DNA of 64,000 bases, taken from positions 89,665 through 153,664 of the forward strand of contig JAEYQK010000024.1 in NCBI GenBank assembly GCA_023410055.1, in the 5' to 3' direction. Within the stretch, counting starts at the first letter, position 1, and each line of letters opens with the position of its first letter. The DNA comes from Acidobacteriota bacterium. GTDB lineage: Bacteria > Acidobacteriota > Terriglobia > Terriglobales > Acidobacteriaceae. The translations under genes and the position numbers were made by a program. Positions 48,703-56,968 of this stretch are shown here, one piece after another. The notes below the pieces were generated by a model. The model saw nothing but the letters and a program-made list of their open reading frames with translations. It did not search any database and was not told the origin of the DNA.

Positions 48703-49425
48703 ATGAAGATCCGATTCGCCCTGTTGACCCTGCTACTCGCGATGCCCATCCTCAGCACAGCACAACAACAGCCCACTGTCACCGCACAACCGAACACCAT
48801 CTACGTTTCCGCGAACGGAAAGTTCGAAACGGCCCCCGACACGGCGCGCATTGGATTCAACATCTCCGCGCAGGAAAACACGGCAAAAGCCGCCTATGAC
48901 CGCGCATCCGCTGCTGCCGAGCAGGTTCGCCAGATACTTCGATCCAACGGTATCGATCCAAAGCAGGCCGAGTTCGGCTTCCTGTCGTTGAGCCCGGTTT
49001 ACGACTACCGCAATCCAAAACGCAAGCTCATTGCATATCGCGTGAATAGCAGCGTGTCGTTGAAGCTGAGGGACTTCTCCAAAGTGGCGCCCATCCTCCA
49101 GCAACTAGCCGATAGCGACATCACCTCCGACCAGACGCTCAACTACTCGCTCGAGGAGATGGACGCCGCCAAGAACCGTGCTGTCGAAGACGCCTATCGT
49201 CACGCCCGCGCCGAAGCCGAAGCCCTCGCCAAGGCCAGCGGACGCACCGTCGGCGAGCTCTCGTACGGTGCAATCGACACCATGGAAGCCATGCCCATTC
49301 CGATGCGCGCCATGAGTCTACGATCCGGCATGGCCGCAGAAGCCGCGCCCGCGCCCACCGAACAGTTCACCCCCGAACAAATCACCGTAACCGCCCGCGT
49401 CAGCGCCGTGTTCACGCTCCGCTAA
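48703..49425 (+). CDS. SIMPL-domain (DUF541) exported protein
   Basis: 240 residues from the ATG at 48703 with AGGAG 11 bases upstream; an extension of 28 codons has no signal peptide start. A Sec signal peptide (MKIRFALLTLLLAMPILSTAQ) leads to a SIMPL domain: IYVSANGKFETAPDTARIGFNISAQ..., then SLSPVYDYRNPKRKLIAYRVNSSVSLKLRDFSKVAPIL and the final QITVTARVSAVFTL strand. The E. coli relative YggE assembles into a ring in the periplasm and affects oxidative stress tolerance; whether that applies here is unknown. It is a single gene, followed by a hairpin repeat at 49470-49505. Confidence 0.85.
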   Translation: MKIRFALLTLLLAMPILSTAQQQPTVTAQPNTIYVSANGKFETAPDTARIGFNISAQENTAKAAYDRASAAAEQVRQILRSNGIDPKQAEFGFLSLSPVYDYRNPKRKLIAYRVNSSVSLKLRDFSKVAPILQQLADSDITSDQTLNYSLEEMDAAKNRAVEDAYRHARAEAEALAKASGRTVGELSYGAIDTMEAMPIPMRAMSLRSGMAAEAAPAPTEQFTPEQITVTARVSAVFTLR

Positions 49426-49469
49426 CGTAACGTAGCGCCACCGTCTGCGAGCCGGTCCTGAGCCAGTTT

Positions 49470-49505
49470 GGTGCCCCGTTCAAGCCTGCCTTTGGCTTGA
49501 GCGGG
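49470..49505 (+). repeat. GGTGCCCC hairpin repeat (GTTCAA stem)
   Basis: CCCGTTCAAGCC (49475-49486) pairs with GGCTTGAGCGGG (49494-49505), all 12 positions with one G-U, around a 7-base loop, preceded by GGTGC. It is the reverse complement of the copy at 30390-30426 apart from the loop. Confidence 0.75.
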
Positions 49506-49599
49506 TGTGGACTCATCGCAGTCGTCGCGGATAACGGCTGCTCAAAAGTCGGTGTTGTAAGCGCTGAGTCTCAGCCAGCTCTGCGACATCCAATCGCCC

Positions 49600-50268
49600 A
49601 TGAAGCTGCTTTCCGTCAGTGTTGCTCTGCCCCGTGAAACCGTCTGGCATGGACATGTTGTGACCTCGGGCATCTTCAAGAGCCCGGCGAAAGGGCGCAT
49701 CGCGCTTCGCCGGTTGAATCTGGACGGCGATCGTCAGGCGGACCTCAGCGTTCACGGCGGCAAGGACAAGGCAGTTTACTGCTATCCCGTGGAGCACTAC
49801 GCGTACTGGAAGGAACAGCTCCCCGGTCGCGATCTACCGCCGGGCAGCTTCGGTGAAAACCTTACCGTCGAGGGGCTGCTGGAACACTCGGTCTGTATCG
49901 GCGACCGTTTCTCAATCGGATCCGCCGAGGTGGTCGTGACCCAGCCTCGCATGCCCTGTTACAAACTCGGCATGAAGTTCGAGGACGACCACATGGTGAA
50001 GCGATTTCTCGCCAGCGGACGCACAGGCTTTTACTTCGCCGTCACGCGCGAAGGAGAAGTCGGCGCCGGTGACGAGATCACGACAATTCACCGCGACTCA
50101 GATGCAGTCACTGTTGCCGACATCACTCGACTCTACATTGCCAAGGTTTTCAGCGATGCAGACGCGACTCTCGTACAAAAAGCCCTCGCAGCTCCAGCTT
50201 TGTCCCACAGTTGGAAGTCATACCTCCAAGCGAGGCTAGAGGCTCACGGAGCGTCGGCAACGGGCTGA
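49600..50268 (+). CDS. MOSC domain protein (YiiM-like)
   Basis: 222 residues. The MOSC domain (about 20-160) has the strand-rich LRRLNLDGDRQADLSVHGGKDKAVYCYPVEHY, the PGSFGENLTVEGL turn and RMPCYKLGM with the conserved Cys that binds the molybdenum cofactor or sulfur in this group. A C-terminal 3-alpha helical domain (about 165-215, DAVTVADITRLYIAKVFSDADATLVQKAL) matches YiiM, which reduces N-hydroxylated base analogues in E. coli. It may therefore use molybdopterin, and modBC 1 kb downstream would supply molybdate, though the two are not in one operon. The ATG has no strong ribosome site. Confidence 0.85.
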   Translation: MKLLSVSVALPRETVWHGHVVTSGIFKSPAKGRIALRRLNLDGDRQADLSVHGGKDKAVYCYPVEHYAYWKEQLPGRDLPPGSFGENLTVEGLLEHSVCIGDRFSIGSAEVVVTQPRMPCYKLGMKFEDDHMVKRFLASGRTGFYFAVTREGEVGAGDEITTIHRDSDAVTVADITRLYIAKVFSDADATLVQKALAAPALSHSWKSYLQARLEAHGASATG

Positions 50269-50355
50269 GCCTTCCCCCTGCCGTAAGTTGTCTCACAAGC
50301 TGCCTCCGCTGCTTGTCGCGCGATCACCCGATTTCGTCAGGTACAATGTTCCTCG

Positions 50356-51099
50356 ATGAGCGATAGACCATCAGATCATGAAATCGGCAAATCAGTAGAT
50401 GTTCTGGCCATCGCCGCCCACCGCGACGACGTCGAGCAGACCTGCGGCGGCACGCTGCTCAAAATGGCACAACTGGGGCACCGTACCGCTATCCTCGACC
50501 TGACTCGAGGCGAGATGGGAACGCGCGGCACAGCCGACGACCGCGCCCGAGAGGCCGCCGAAGCAGCCCGCATTCTGGATGTATCGTGGCGCGAGGCACT
50601 CGACATTCCTGACGGCCGCGTCGAGAACACCTGGGAAAACCGGCTAAAGGTCGCGCGCATTATCCGTCAGCTCCGCCCGCGCGTCGTAATCCTTCCTTAT
50701 TGGCAAGGCCGACATCCCGACCACTACACGGCTTCAACGCTAGGCTACGAAGCGTGCTTCGTAGCAGGTTTGAAGAAGCTCGACATCGACGGGCCGCCGC
50801 ATCGACCCTTCAAGATAATTTACGCGACACTGTACTACGACATTCGCCCAACTTTCGTCGTCGACATCACGGATCAATTCGAAGCGCGCACAGCTTCCCT
50901 GTTCGCCTACAAGTCGCAGTATGAAGATCAGCAGACAGCGTCCGATTTGTTCCCAAGGCAGAAGGAGATACGGGAACGCATCGAGGCGATGGCTCGCTTT
51001 TACGGAATGCTGGCCGGCGTGAAGTACGCCGAACCATTTTTGCAGAAGGAAGTCGGACTGATCGGGGACATCACAGCGATCCCCGTGCAGTCGCTCTAG
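50356..51099 (+). CDS. bshB1: Bacillithiol-type N-deacetylase (BshB1)
   Basis: 247 residues. LmbE/PIG-L deacetylases remove acetyl from a GlcNAc-linked malate in bacillithiol synthesis. The zinc motif reads AAHRDDVEQTCGGTL; the usual AHPDD(V/A)E has Arg in place of Pro here, but the metal-binding His and Asp are kept. LDLTRGEMGTRGTADDRAREA, RVVILPYWQGRHPDHYTAS with the third zinc His, and the late SQYEDQ segment match BshB1. Bacillithiol genes bshA and bshC are not in the window, so a related mycothiol-like or another small-thiol role is possible. Its stop codon shares CTAG with the end of modC on the other strand, so the two genes converge with a four-base overlap. Confidence 0.85.
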   Translation: MSDRPSDHEIGKSVDVLAIAAHRDDVEQTCGGTLLKMAQLGHRTAILDLTRGEMGTRGTADDRAREAAEAARILDVSWREALDIPDGRVENTWENRLKVARIIRQLRPRVVILPYWQGRHPDHYTASTLGYEACFVAGLKKLDIDGPPHRPFKIIYATLYYDIRPTFVVDITDQFEARTASLFAYKSQYEDQQTASDLFPRQKEIRERIEAMARFYGMLAGVKYAEPFLQKEVGLIGDITAIPVQSL

Positions 51100-52256
51100 T
51101 AAGCAGCTGGACGCAGTAGGTGACACGAATGCGTCTTGAGCACCAGCCAGACGTTCGTACCAGGGTGAAGGCCAAGTGATTCGGTTGCCTGCGGCGTGAC
51201 ATGGACTTCAAACATCGTCCCGCAATCAACCTGAAGGACACACATCACATCCCGCCGCTCAACTGAGACGATACGGCCCGGCAACACATTCCTGGCGCTC
51301 AGTCCCTGAGGTACTGTAGTCGCCACAAGAATGTCGCCCGCACGAACCGCAACCCGAGTCCTCGCGCCGACCTCGGTTCGGGCCGTCAGCGGCACCTCAA
51401 GATGCACGGCCGTGTGCCCGCGAAAGGCGCACGTCATTGTTCCGTGGTCTTCATGTAACGCTTTAACTTCGACGTCAAAAATGTTCTCGAATCCGGCCAA
51501 ACTGGCTACGAGTTCATGCCGCGGGTTCTCCAATACTTCAAACGGACTCCCCTGCGCGATTGCCCTTCCCTGCTCCAGCACCACGACCCGCTCCGCCAGC
51601 GCGAAGACCTCGCTGCGATCGTGAGTTACGTAAAGAATCGGAATACGATGCGAATCGTTCCATCTCCGAAGGTCTTCCATGATTCGCGATTTGGTGGGCA
51701 CATCAAGCCCCGACAGGGGTTCGTCCAGTAGAAGCACACAAGGGTCCGTGACCAGCGTGCGTGCCAGCGCAACCCGCTGACGCTCTCCTCCTGAAATATC
51801 GGCAGGACGACGATCAAGCAGGTGCCTGATCCCAAATGATTCCGAAATCTCCGCTACTCGCTGTTGACGCTCAGCAACTGCCAGCTTGGTCAGCCCGTAG
51901 TCGATGTTCTGGCGTGCGCTCATGTGAGGAAACAGAGCAAGGCTCTGAAACACATAGCCGACGCGCCGATCAGAAACAGACACGTCGACCGAGCGCTCAG
52001 AGTCAAACAGCGCCCTCTCACCAACTGCAATTCGGCCCTTCTCCGGACGCAATACCCCAGCAATGCAATCCAGAATAGTAGTCTTTCCCGCGCCCGAACT
52101 GCCGAAGAGCACCGTCACTCCAACGGGAGCAGAAAACTCGACCTCGGCGACAAAGCTCGGCGAACCACGCCCGGATCGGGCGCTGCGAAAAGAGACGATG
52201 AGTTCCGAAGCTTGCGTCCCCTTGACCCTATTCGGAAATGTTCTGGGTTGCGTCAT
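51096..52256 (-). CDS. modC: Molybdate ABC transporter ATP-binding protein
   Basis: 386 residues from the ATG at 52256, which overlaps the modB stop in ATGA. An ABC ATPase domain (about 30-240) has Walker A GSSGAGKTT (about 52-60), the Q-loop FQSLALFPHM, signature ISGGERQRVALAR, Walker B VLLLDEPLSGLD and the His switch YVTHD. The C-terminal 95 residues form a TOBE/Mop-like molybdate-binding domain (RNVLPGRIVSVERRDVMCVLQVDCG) that regulates transport. Molybdate uptake supports molybdenum cofactor enzymes; a MOSC protein gene is nearby. The substrate-binding protein modA is absent from this operon, so it must be encoded elsewhere or the system uses another binding protein. Confidence 0.92.
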   Translation of the reverse strand: MTQPRTFPNRVKGTQASELIVSFRSARSGRGSPSFVAEVEFSAPVGVTVLFGSSGAGKTTILDCIAGVLRPEKGRIAVGERALFDSERSVDVSVSDRRVGYVFQSLALFPHMSARQNIDYGLTKLAVAERQQRVAEISESFGIRHLLDRRPADISGGERQRVALARTLVTDPCVLLLDEPLSGLDVPTKSRIMEDLRRWNDSHRIPILYVTHDRSEVFALAERVVVLEQGRAIAQGSPFEVLENPRHELVASLAGFENIFDVEVKALHEDHGTMTCAFRGHTAVHLEVPLTARTEVGARTRVAVRAGDILVATTVPQGLSARNVLPGRIVSVERRDVMCVLQVDCGTMFEVHVTPQATESLGLHPGTNVWLVLKTHSCHLLRPAAY

Positions 52257-52927
52257 TTGAACGGCCACGCAGCCCACACTTTCCGGTTCAAGCCATAGAC
52301 CAGAGAGAGCACCACGAAGGAAAAGAGCAGCAAGAACAGCGCCGTATGGTTAGCCGCAGCATATTCGCCGGCCTGCACCCGGTCGTATATTTCGATCGAC
52401 ACCGTCCGAGTCACGCCTGGAATGTTCCCGCCGATCATCAGCACAACCCCAAACTCGCCCATCGTATGCGCAAAGCTAAGTGCCACTCCGGTGACCACGC
52501 CCGGCATAGACAATGGGAACACGACACGCCAGAAGGTCCTCCAACCCGATGCTCCCAGAACACGGGAGGCTGAGATCAGTTGCCGGTCGACGGATGAGAA
52601 CGAAGCCGCAAACGGCTGCACTGCAAAGGGCAGGCTGTACAGAATCGAGCCAACCACCAGACCTTCGAACGTAAATGCTAGCGGATGTCCCGTGAACTCG
52701 GTCCACCAACGGCCCAGGGCACTCTCCGATCCAAAAGCAATCAGCAGATACAAACCGAGAACTGTGGGTGGCAAGACAATCGGGAGTGCAATGACGGACT
52801 CAACAACAAATTTCCAACGACGGGCTGAGAAACTGACCCAGTATGCGATTGGCAAACCGACAATCAGCAGTGTCGCCGATACGATGCTAGCTAGTCTGAC
52901 CGTCAGCCACAACGCTTCCCAGTTCAT
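52253..52927 (-). CDS. modB: Molybdate ABC transporter permease
   Basis: 224 residues from the ATG at 52927, with AAGGA upstream; an in-frame extension of 17 codons starts without a ribosome site. About five membrane segments are visible, with the cytoplasmic EAA loop in ASRVLGASGWRTFWRVVFPLSMPGVV that contacts ModC, and SFAHTMGEFGVVLMIGGNIPG, a stretch typical of ModB permeases. It overlaps modC by four bases. The HAD phosphatase gene is 73 bases upstream, so modBC could be the tail of the polysaccharide run or use its own promoter in the gap; no clear promoter is seen. Confidence 0.92.
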   Translation of the reverse strand: MNWEALWLTVRLASIVSATLLIVGLPIAYWVSFSARRWKFVVESVIALPIVLPPTVLGLYLLIAFGSESALGRWWTEFTGHPLAFTFEGLVVGSILYSLPFAVQPFAASFSSVDRQLISASRVLGASGWRTFWRVVFPLSMPGVVTGVALSFAHTMGEFGVVLMIGGNIPGVTRTVSIEIYDRVQAGEYAAANHTALFLLLFSFVVLSLVYGLNRKVWAAWPFK

Positions 52928-53000
52928 CGCCGTTATCCTTTTACACGACTGAGCTTTAGGGTATAGGGCACTCCTCAAATCGTAAAACAGAATCTTGCGT

Positions 53001-53732
53001 TCAGCAGCGCGCTACAGAGCACCTGTCAGCGATAGGTGCAACACACGCAGCTGCTGGCCTGCGGGATTGATCGTTTGACAGAGCTACTATTGAACAGATT
53101 TCAGATAGTTCCAGCCCCACGAAGTCTGGACGGACCATCGCCGCTCCGGCATCTAGAAGTGTTTCGGAACGCGATCCCGAAGCGATACCGATTGATAGCA
53201 TTCCAGCGGCCTTTGCCGCCCTTATGCCGGAAACGGCGTCCTCAAACACTACTGCCGACCGAGCATCAAGACCCAACCTGTTCGCGGCCAGTCGAAAAAT
53301 AGCTGGGTCGGGTTTGCCGTTTTCAACGTCCTCGCCAGTCACCACTGTCGAGACTCTGCAACGCAGCTCGAAACGATCCAGCATTTCAGATGCTCGAGCG
53401 CTGGCCCCAGAGGTTGCAACTCCAACTTTGAGCCCGGCTGCATTCAAAGCCTTCAATAAGCGCTGTACGCCTGGCACAGGCGACACCAGATGAGTGACTT
53501 CGGCAAAGTACGTCTCTTTGAGTTTACTGAAAACGCGAAGATCGTTTTCGCTTAGCTCGCCGAGAAAATGCTTCAGAATGTCCTCACGCTTCCGCCCATC
53601 GAGGATAATTGCCAAATCTGGAGTCGAGATCTCGCGGCCCAGGTCAGCCATTAGCCTTGACCATGCGTGCAGATGAGCTGGATGGCTGTCAATCAGGACG
53701 CCATCCATATCGAAAATGACACCCTTCAGCAC
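53001..53732 (-). CDS. HAD-superfamily phosphatase (beta-phosphoglucomutase-like)
   Basis: 243 residues. The HAD motifs are motif 1 DMDGVLIDSHPAH (D9/D11), motif 2 VATSGAS, and motifs 3 and 4 KPDPAIF and VFEDAVSGIRAAKAAGM. A helical cap lies between motifs 1 and 2. The end of the frame (about 215-243) has a cysteine-rich tail. In the neighbouring heptose genes it could remove a phosphate from heptose-1,7-bisphosphate, as GmhB does, but GmhB enzymes have a different (HisB-like) cap and conserved cysteines, so this is a functional guess from position. Its start overlaps the hddC stop by 7 bases, implying one transcript. Confidence 0.72.
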   Translation of the reverse strand: MLKGVIFDMDGVLIDSHPAHLHAWSRLMADLGREISTPDLAIILDGRKREDILKHFLGELSENDLRVFSKLKETYFAEVTHLVSPVPGVQRLLKALNAAGLKVGVATSGASARASEMLDRFELRCRVSTVVTGEDVENGKPDPAIFRLAANRLGLDARSAVVFEDAVSGIRAAKAAGMLSIGIASGSRSETLLDAGAAMVRPDFVGLELSEICSIVALSNDQSRRPAAACVAPIADRCSVARC

Positions 53733-54448
53733 GGTTTGGAATCCCGCTTAACGCCAGGATTCGGCGGCGGCCAGAGTTGACTCGCGGTTTTGTATGCTTC
53801 CAGTGTTCCGATATCCATAACGAACTCTTTGATCCTGTATCCTGCCATTCGGTTGACGAACAAGGGCAGGACATCGAACCCAATATCGCGAACATCGCGT
53901 GGAAGTTCTTTCAACAACCCCCCTGTGGCGAGCATGATCCCGGAAAATGCGAGATTACCTCGCGGTTGCGGTGGTTTCTCCACGAAGCTGCGTACGATGC
54001 TCTCGGAATCAACTTCGACTATCCCACACTCTCGTGGGTTCGGTACTTCATAAAGGCCGATCGTTGCTGGTTGTGCCAAGCGATGGTGATGGGCCAGCAT
54101 CAAGCCCAAATCAGCATTGGTAAGCACGTCTGCGTAGAGAATCCAAAAAACGGCGTCTCCTTCGAAGAATCGGCGGTTTGAGTACAGCGTTCCACCGCTT
54201 CCAAGCAGGCTTGGTTCATTGGAAACCGTGATCGTTACGGGTCCGCGATACTTTGAAATGAATTCGTCCACGGCGGCCGAATTCGAGTGAGTGTTGACCA
54301 AGGCTTCTGTTATGCCGTGCTTGGCACAGAGGTCCAGCCAAACTGAAAGCAGAGGCACCCCCGCTATGGGCAACAGACACTTGGGGATTCTCTCAGTCAG
54401 AGGTCGCAGACGAGTTCCGTTTCCCGCCGCAAGGATCAGCGCCTTCAA
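53726..54448 (-). CDS. Sugar-phosphate nucleotidylyltransferase (HddC-like)
   Basis: 240 residues from a TTG at 54448, where GGAG stands 6 bases upstream; the longer frame has no such site. The nucleotidyltransferase signature MKALILAAGNGTRLRPLTERIPKCLLPIAG opens the protein. SLLGSGGTLYSNRRFF, ILYADVLTNADLG (metal Asp) and VEKPPQPRGNLAFSGIMLA follow the family pattern, as does MDIGTLEAYKTASQ near the end. It lies between the HAD gene and the GHMP kinase gene, in the order of heptose genes, so it most likely activates heptose-1-phosphate with GTP, as HddC does. A mannose- or glucose-type substrate cannot be excluded. Confidence 0.78.
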   Translation of the reverse strand: MKALILAAGNGTRLRPLTERIPKCLLPIAGVPLLSVWLDLCAKHGITEALVNTHSNSAAVDEFISKYRGPVTITVSNEPSLLGSGGTLYSNRRFFEGDAVFWILYADVLTNADLGLMLAHHHRLAQPATIGLYEVPNPRECGIVEVDSESIVRSFVEKPPQPRGNLAFSGIMLATGGLLKELPRDVRDIGFDVLPLFVNRMAGYRIKEFVMDIGTLEAYKTASQLWPPPNPGVKRDSKPC

Positions 54449-54476
54449 AGTCGACTCCGTGTTCGCGCGTCGATAT

Positions 54477-55568
54477 TCATTGCCACGAGAGAGACTCAGG
54501 ACCATTCGGCACGAAGACCCAATTCGTTCCGCAGCGCTCATCGCAGTCTATAAACGGATCATTGGCAATGACCTGTGCCCCGTGGAAATCGAAACCAAAA
54601 CCCAGTTCGCTTACCCCTGCTTCCTTGAATGTCTCGCGAACTCGCGATTGGTTCTCGGCTTCGCAGTAGAGCAGCAGGAAACCACCGCCTCCAGCACCTG
54701 TGATCTTTCCGCCGAGAGCCCCTGCGTTCTTCGCCATCTCATAAAGATCGTCAATTCGGGAATTCGATATCTTCTTTGATACTTGTTTCTTGGCTTGCCA
54801 TCCCTCGTCCAGAAGAGCCCCAAATCGAGCAAGATCACCGCCAACAAGCGTGGCGCGCATTTTGTCCGCAAGTTGCCGAATTCCGTGTAACGCTTGGACT
54901 TCGGTGGCACTGTGCTCCTTGGCCGAGGACCGCTCCTGTTCCTTCAAGATGGTCCATGAATCGTGGGCCGTGCCCGTGAAGAACAGCATGAGGTTAGACT
55001 GAAGTTCCGTCAGCGTTCTCGGAGCCAGATTGATTGGTTCGACTTGTACACGTCCACTACGCTCGAATCTGAAGAAGTTGATTCCGCCAAATGCCGCCGC
55101 GTACTCATCCTGTTTTCCGACCGGCTTTTTCAGCACGTCCCGGGCAATGTGGTACGCAAGTTCCGCAAGTTGCTCTCGCGACTGCTGCAGATGGAGATAA
55201 GTTGCCAGCGTCTTCAAAACGTTAACGCACACAGAAGCCGACGAACCGAGGCCGGTTCCCGGTGGAATCTCCGATGAAAGAAAGATGTCCGCGGAGATTT
55301 CAGCTTGGAATTGCTTCAAAGCGGCCAAGGGGATCTCAAGCTGGGTACCCTCGACGCTCATTCGTGCGATATCCTGCCAGGTCTCACATTTCCGCAGGTC
55401 GGAAGAGATTACCTGAACTCGCCCGTCGGATCGCTTCGCCAGAACGGTATAGAAATACTTGTTGATAGTCGCACTTACAACCGCCCCGCCGTACCGCTCA
55501 AAGTACGCCGGGAGGTCAGTGCCACCGCCAGCAAAGCTGATGCGTACTGGAGTTCGAACTATCAGCAC
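54477..55568 (-). CDS. GHMP-family sugar kinase (HddA-like)
   Basis: 363 residues. The N-terminal VRTPVRISFAGGGTDLPAYFERYGG is the signature of HddA-type kinases, which phosphorylate D-glycero-D-manno-heptose-7-phosphate at C1. The ATP loop IPPGTGLGSSASVCV (about 112-126) and the C-terminal GALGGKITGAGGGGFLLLY are intact, as is KQDEYAAAFGG, which carries the family's catalytic Asp. A related use is fucose kinase, which is less likely given the gmhA-like gene in the same operon. It overlaps the downstream end of the sugar transferase gene by 7 bases and is 28 bases ahead of the nucleotidylyltransferase gene. Confidence 0.82.
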   Translation of the reverse strand: MLIVRTPVRISFAGGGTDLPAYFERYGGAVVSATINKYFYTVLAKRSDGRVQVISSDLRKCETWQDIARMSVEGTQLEIPLAALKQFQAEISADIFLSSEIPPGTGLGSSASVCVNVLKTLATYLHLQQSREQLAELAYHIARDVLKKPVGKQDEYAAAFGGINFFRFERSGRVQVEPINLAPRTLTELQSNLMLFFTGTAHDSWTILKEQERSSAKEHSATEVQALHGIRQLADKMRATLVGGDLARFGALLDEGWQAKKQVSKKISNSRIDDLYEMAKNAGALGGKITGAGGGGFLLLYCEAENQSRVRETFKEAGVSELGFGFDFHGAQVIANDPFIDCDERCGTNWVFVPNGPESLSWQ

Positions 55569-56968
55569 GGAGACTCCGACTTCGCGCTGATAAGCCGTTC
55601 AATTCCATGCAACCGACTCGCGCTCGCAAGCCTTTTCAATAGTATCCACACTGTTTCAAGCACGAGGATGCAGTCGGTGAACACGCTCCAGCATGCGATG
55701 TATTCAAGATCGAAACGCGCCTTCTCCTCCGACGTATTCTTTTCACGTAAACCATGCACTTGAGCAAGACCTGTCAAGCCCGGCCGCACAGATAGTCGTT
55801 GCCGCTGCCACTCCGAGTACGCCTGAACGCGCTCTGGCGTTTCCGGACGCGGCCCAACAATACTCATCTCTCCCCTCAGAACATTCCACATCTGCGGCAG
55901 CTCAGTGATGCTCAGATCCTTCAACAGCCCGGATATCTGATCGCTCAAGCAAGTGCCCAGGTTGAACCGGTGCATGAAAAACGGAGCACCGCCGCGACCA
56001 CAACGTAGTTCCCGCGCAAGCACTTTGCCACTTCGAAGCTTGCAATAGAGAGCGACAAGGGCGAGTAGGGGTAAGAGAATCGGACAAGCGAGAGCAACGA
56101 CAATTACGTCGAAAGCCCTTTTCGCAGCAGGATTTGAAGTTACAGAGAACGTTTTCTGCAGTTCGAGAATAGGCAGGCCGTCAACATCAACAAGGTTTGG
56201 CAGAGAGTCATACAGAGTATAGGTCTGTGGAACGATACCGACGCGAACCCCTGCTTCTCGACATTGTCTGGTTAGGCTGAGTACTGCTTTTGAATGGCTT
56301 TGGACAGATGGTCCAATGACTACGTCCGTAATCTCCTTTTCACGCAATAGCCCGACAATCCCCATATCCGGGACATGGACTCCTGCGATTCGAGTCATCT
56401 CACTCGGGGTACCGGATTGCACTTCCTTTGGATACAGGAATCCCATGACCTTACAGCGCATTTCGGAGTGGTCTTCGAACTTTGACGAGAGTTCGGCCGC
56501 GACTCTGCCGTTGTCAACGATTATCAGCCGACGACGTGGTCTAGCACGCAGGAACGTCATCCAAACACGACAGCCGAACCGAATCAAAAGAAACCCTGTT
56601 GCCAGCAGCGCGCAATAGCCGGCAATCAGTATTCGAGGAATAGAATCTTGAAGAATATAGGCGGCCGCGGACAGCAATCCTGCCAGCAGTGCAACGCCTA
56701 TCACCATCTCCGATACAGTTTTGCCTGCACGCCACCCTCGACAAAAGCCATCGAGCCGGTACCGGAAATAGATCACGCACCAGCCTGAAATTGCGATCAC
56801 CAAAACAGGCGTTAAACTCGTAGCAGTAGTGAGCATGCCCCCGTCAGCCAAGCCATGGCGCCTGATGCACAACAACAGCAGACTCACAACGAGCCACACG
56901 ATATCCGACACCAGAATCCCGATACGTAGCCTTCGGGCGTCGCGTTGCAGACAAACGCTAGTCGGCAT
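55562..56968 (-). CDS. Polyprenyl glycosylphosphotransferase, long form (catalytic Asp replaced by Thr)
   Basis: 468 residues. Four or so N-terminal membrane segments (about 15-37, 46-68, 85-106, 112-132) and a Rossmann-like central region (about 140-260, RRLIIVDNGRVAAEL) precede the C-terminal bacterial sugar-transferase domain (about 275-465). In this family a re-entrant helix and the Asp-Glu pair in DELPQ do the chemistry of transferring a phosphosugar to undecaprenyl phosphate. Here the pair reads TELPQ (ACT for the first residue), and the usual KFRSM reads HRFNL, while MWNVLRGEMSIVGPRP and RPGLTGL are kept. Either it is inactive, acts by another route, or has a regulatory role. The gene overlaps gmhA by 11 bases. 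Confidence 0.85.
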   Translation of the reverse strand: MPTSVCLQRDARRLRIGILVSDIVWLVVSLLLLCIRRHGLADGGMLTTATSLTPVLVIAISGWCVIYFRYRLDGFCRGWRAGKTVSEMVIGVALLAGLLSAAAYILQDSIPRILIAGYCALLATGFLLIRFGCRVWMTFLRARPRRRLIIVDNGRVAAELSSKFEDHSEMRCKVMGFLYPKEVQSGTPSEMTRIAGVHVPDMGIVGLLREKEITDVVIGPSVQSHSKAVLSLTRQCREAGVRVGIVPQTYTLYDSLPNLVDVDGLPILELQKTFSVTSNPAAKRAFDVIVVALACPILLPLLALVALYCKLRSGKVLARELRCGRGGAPFFMHRFNLGTCLSDQISGLLKDLSITELPQMWNVLRGEMSIVGPRPETPERVQAYSEWQRQRLSVRPGLTGLAQVHGLREKNTSEEKARFDLEYIACWSVFTDCILVLETVWILLKRLASASRLHGIERLISAKSESPC

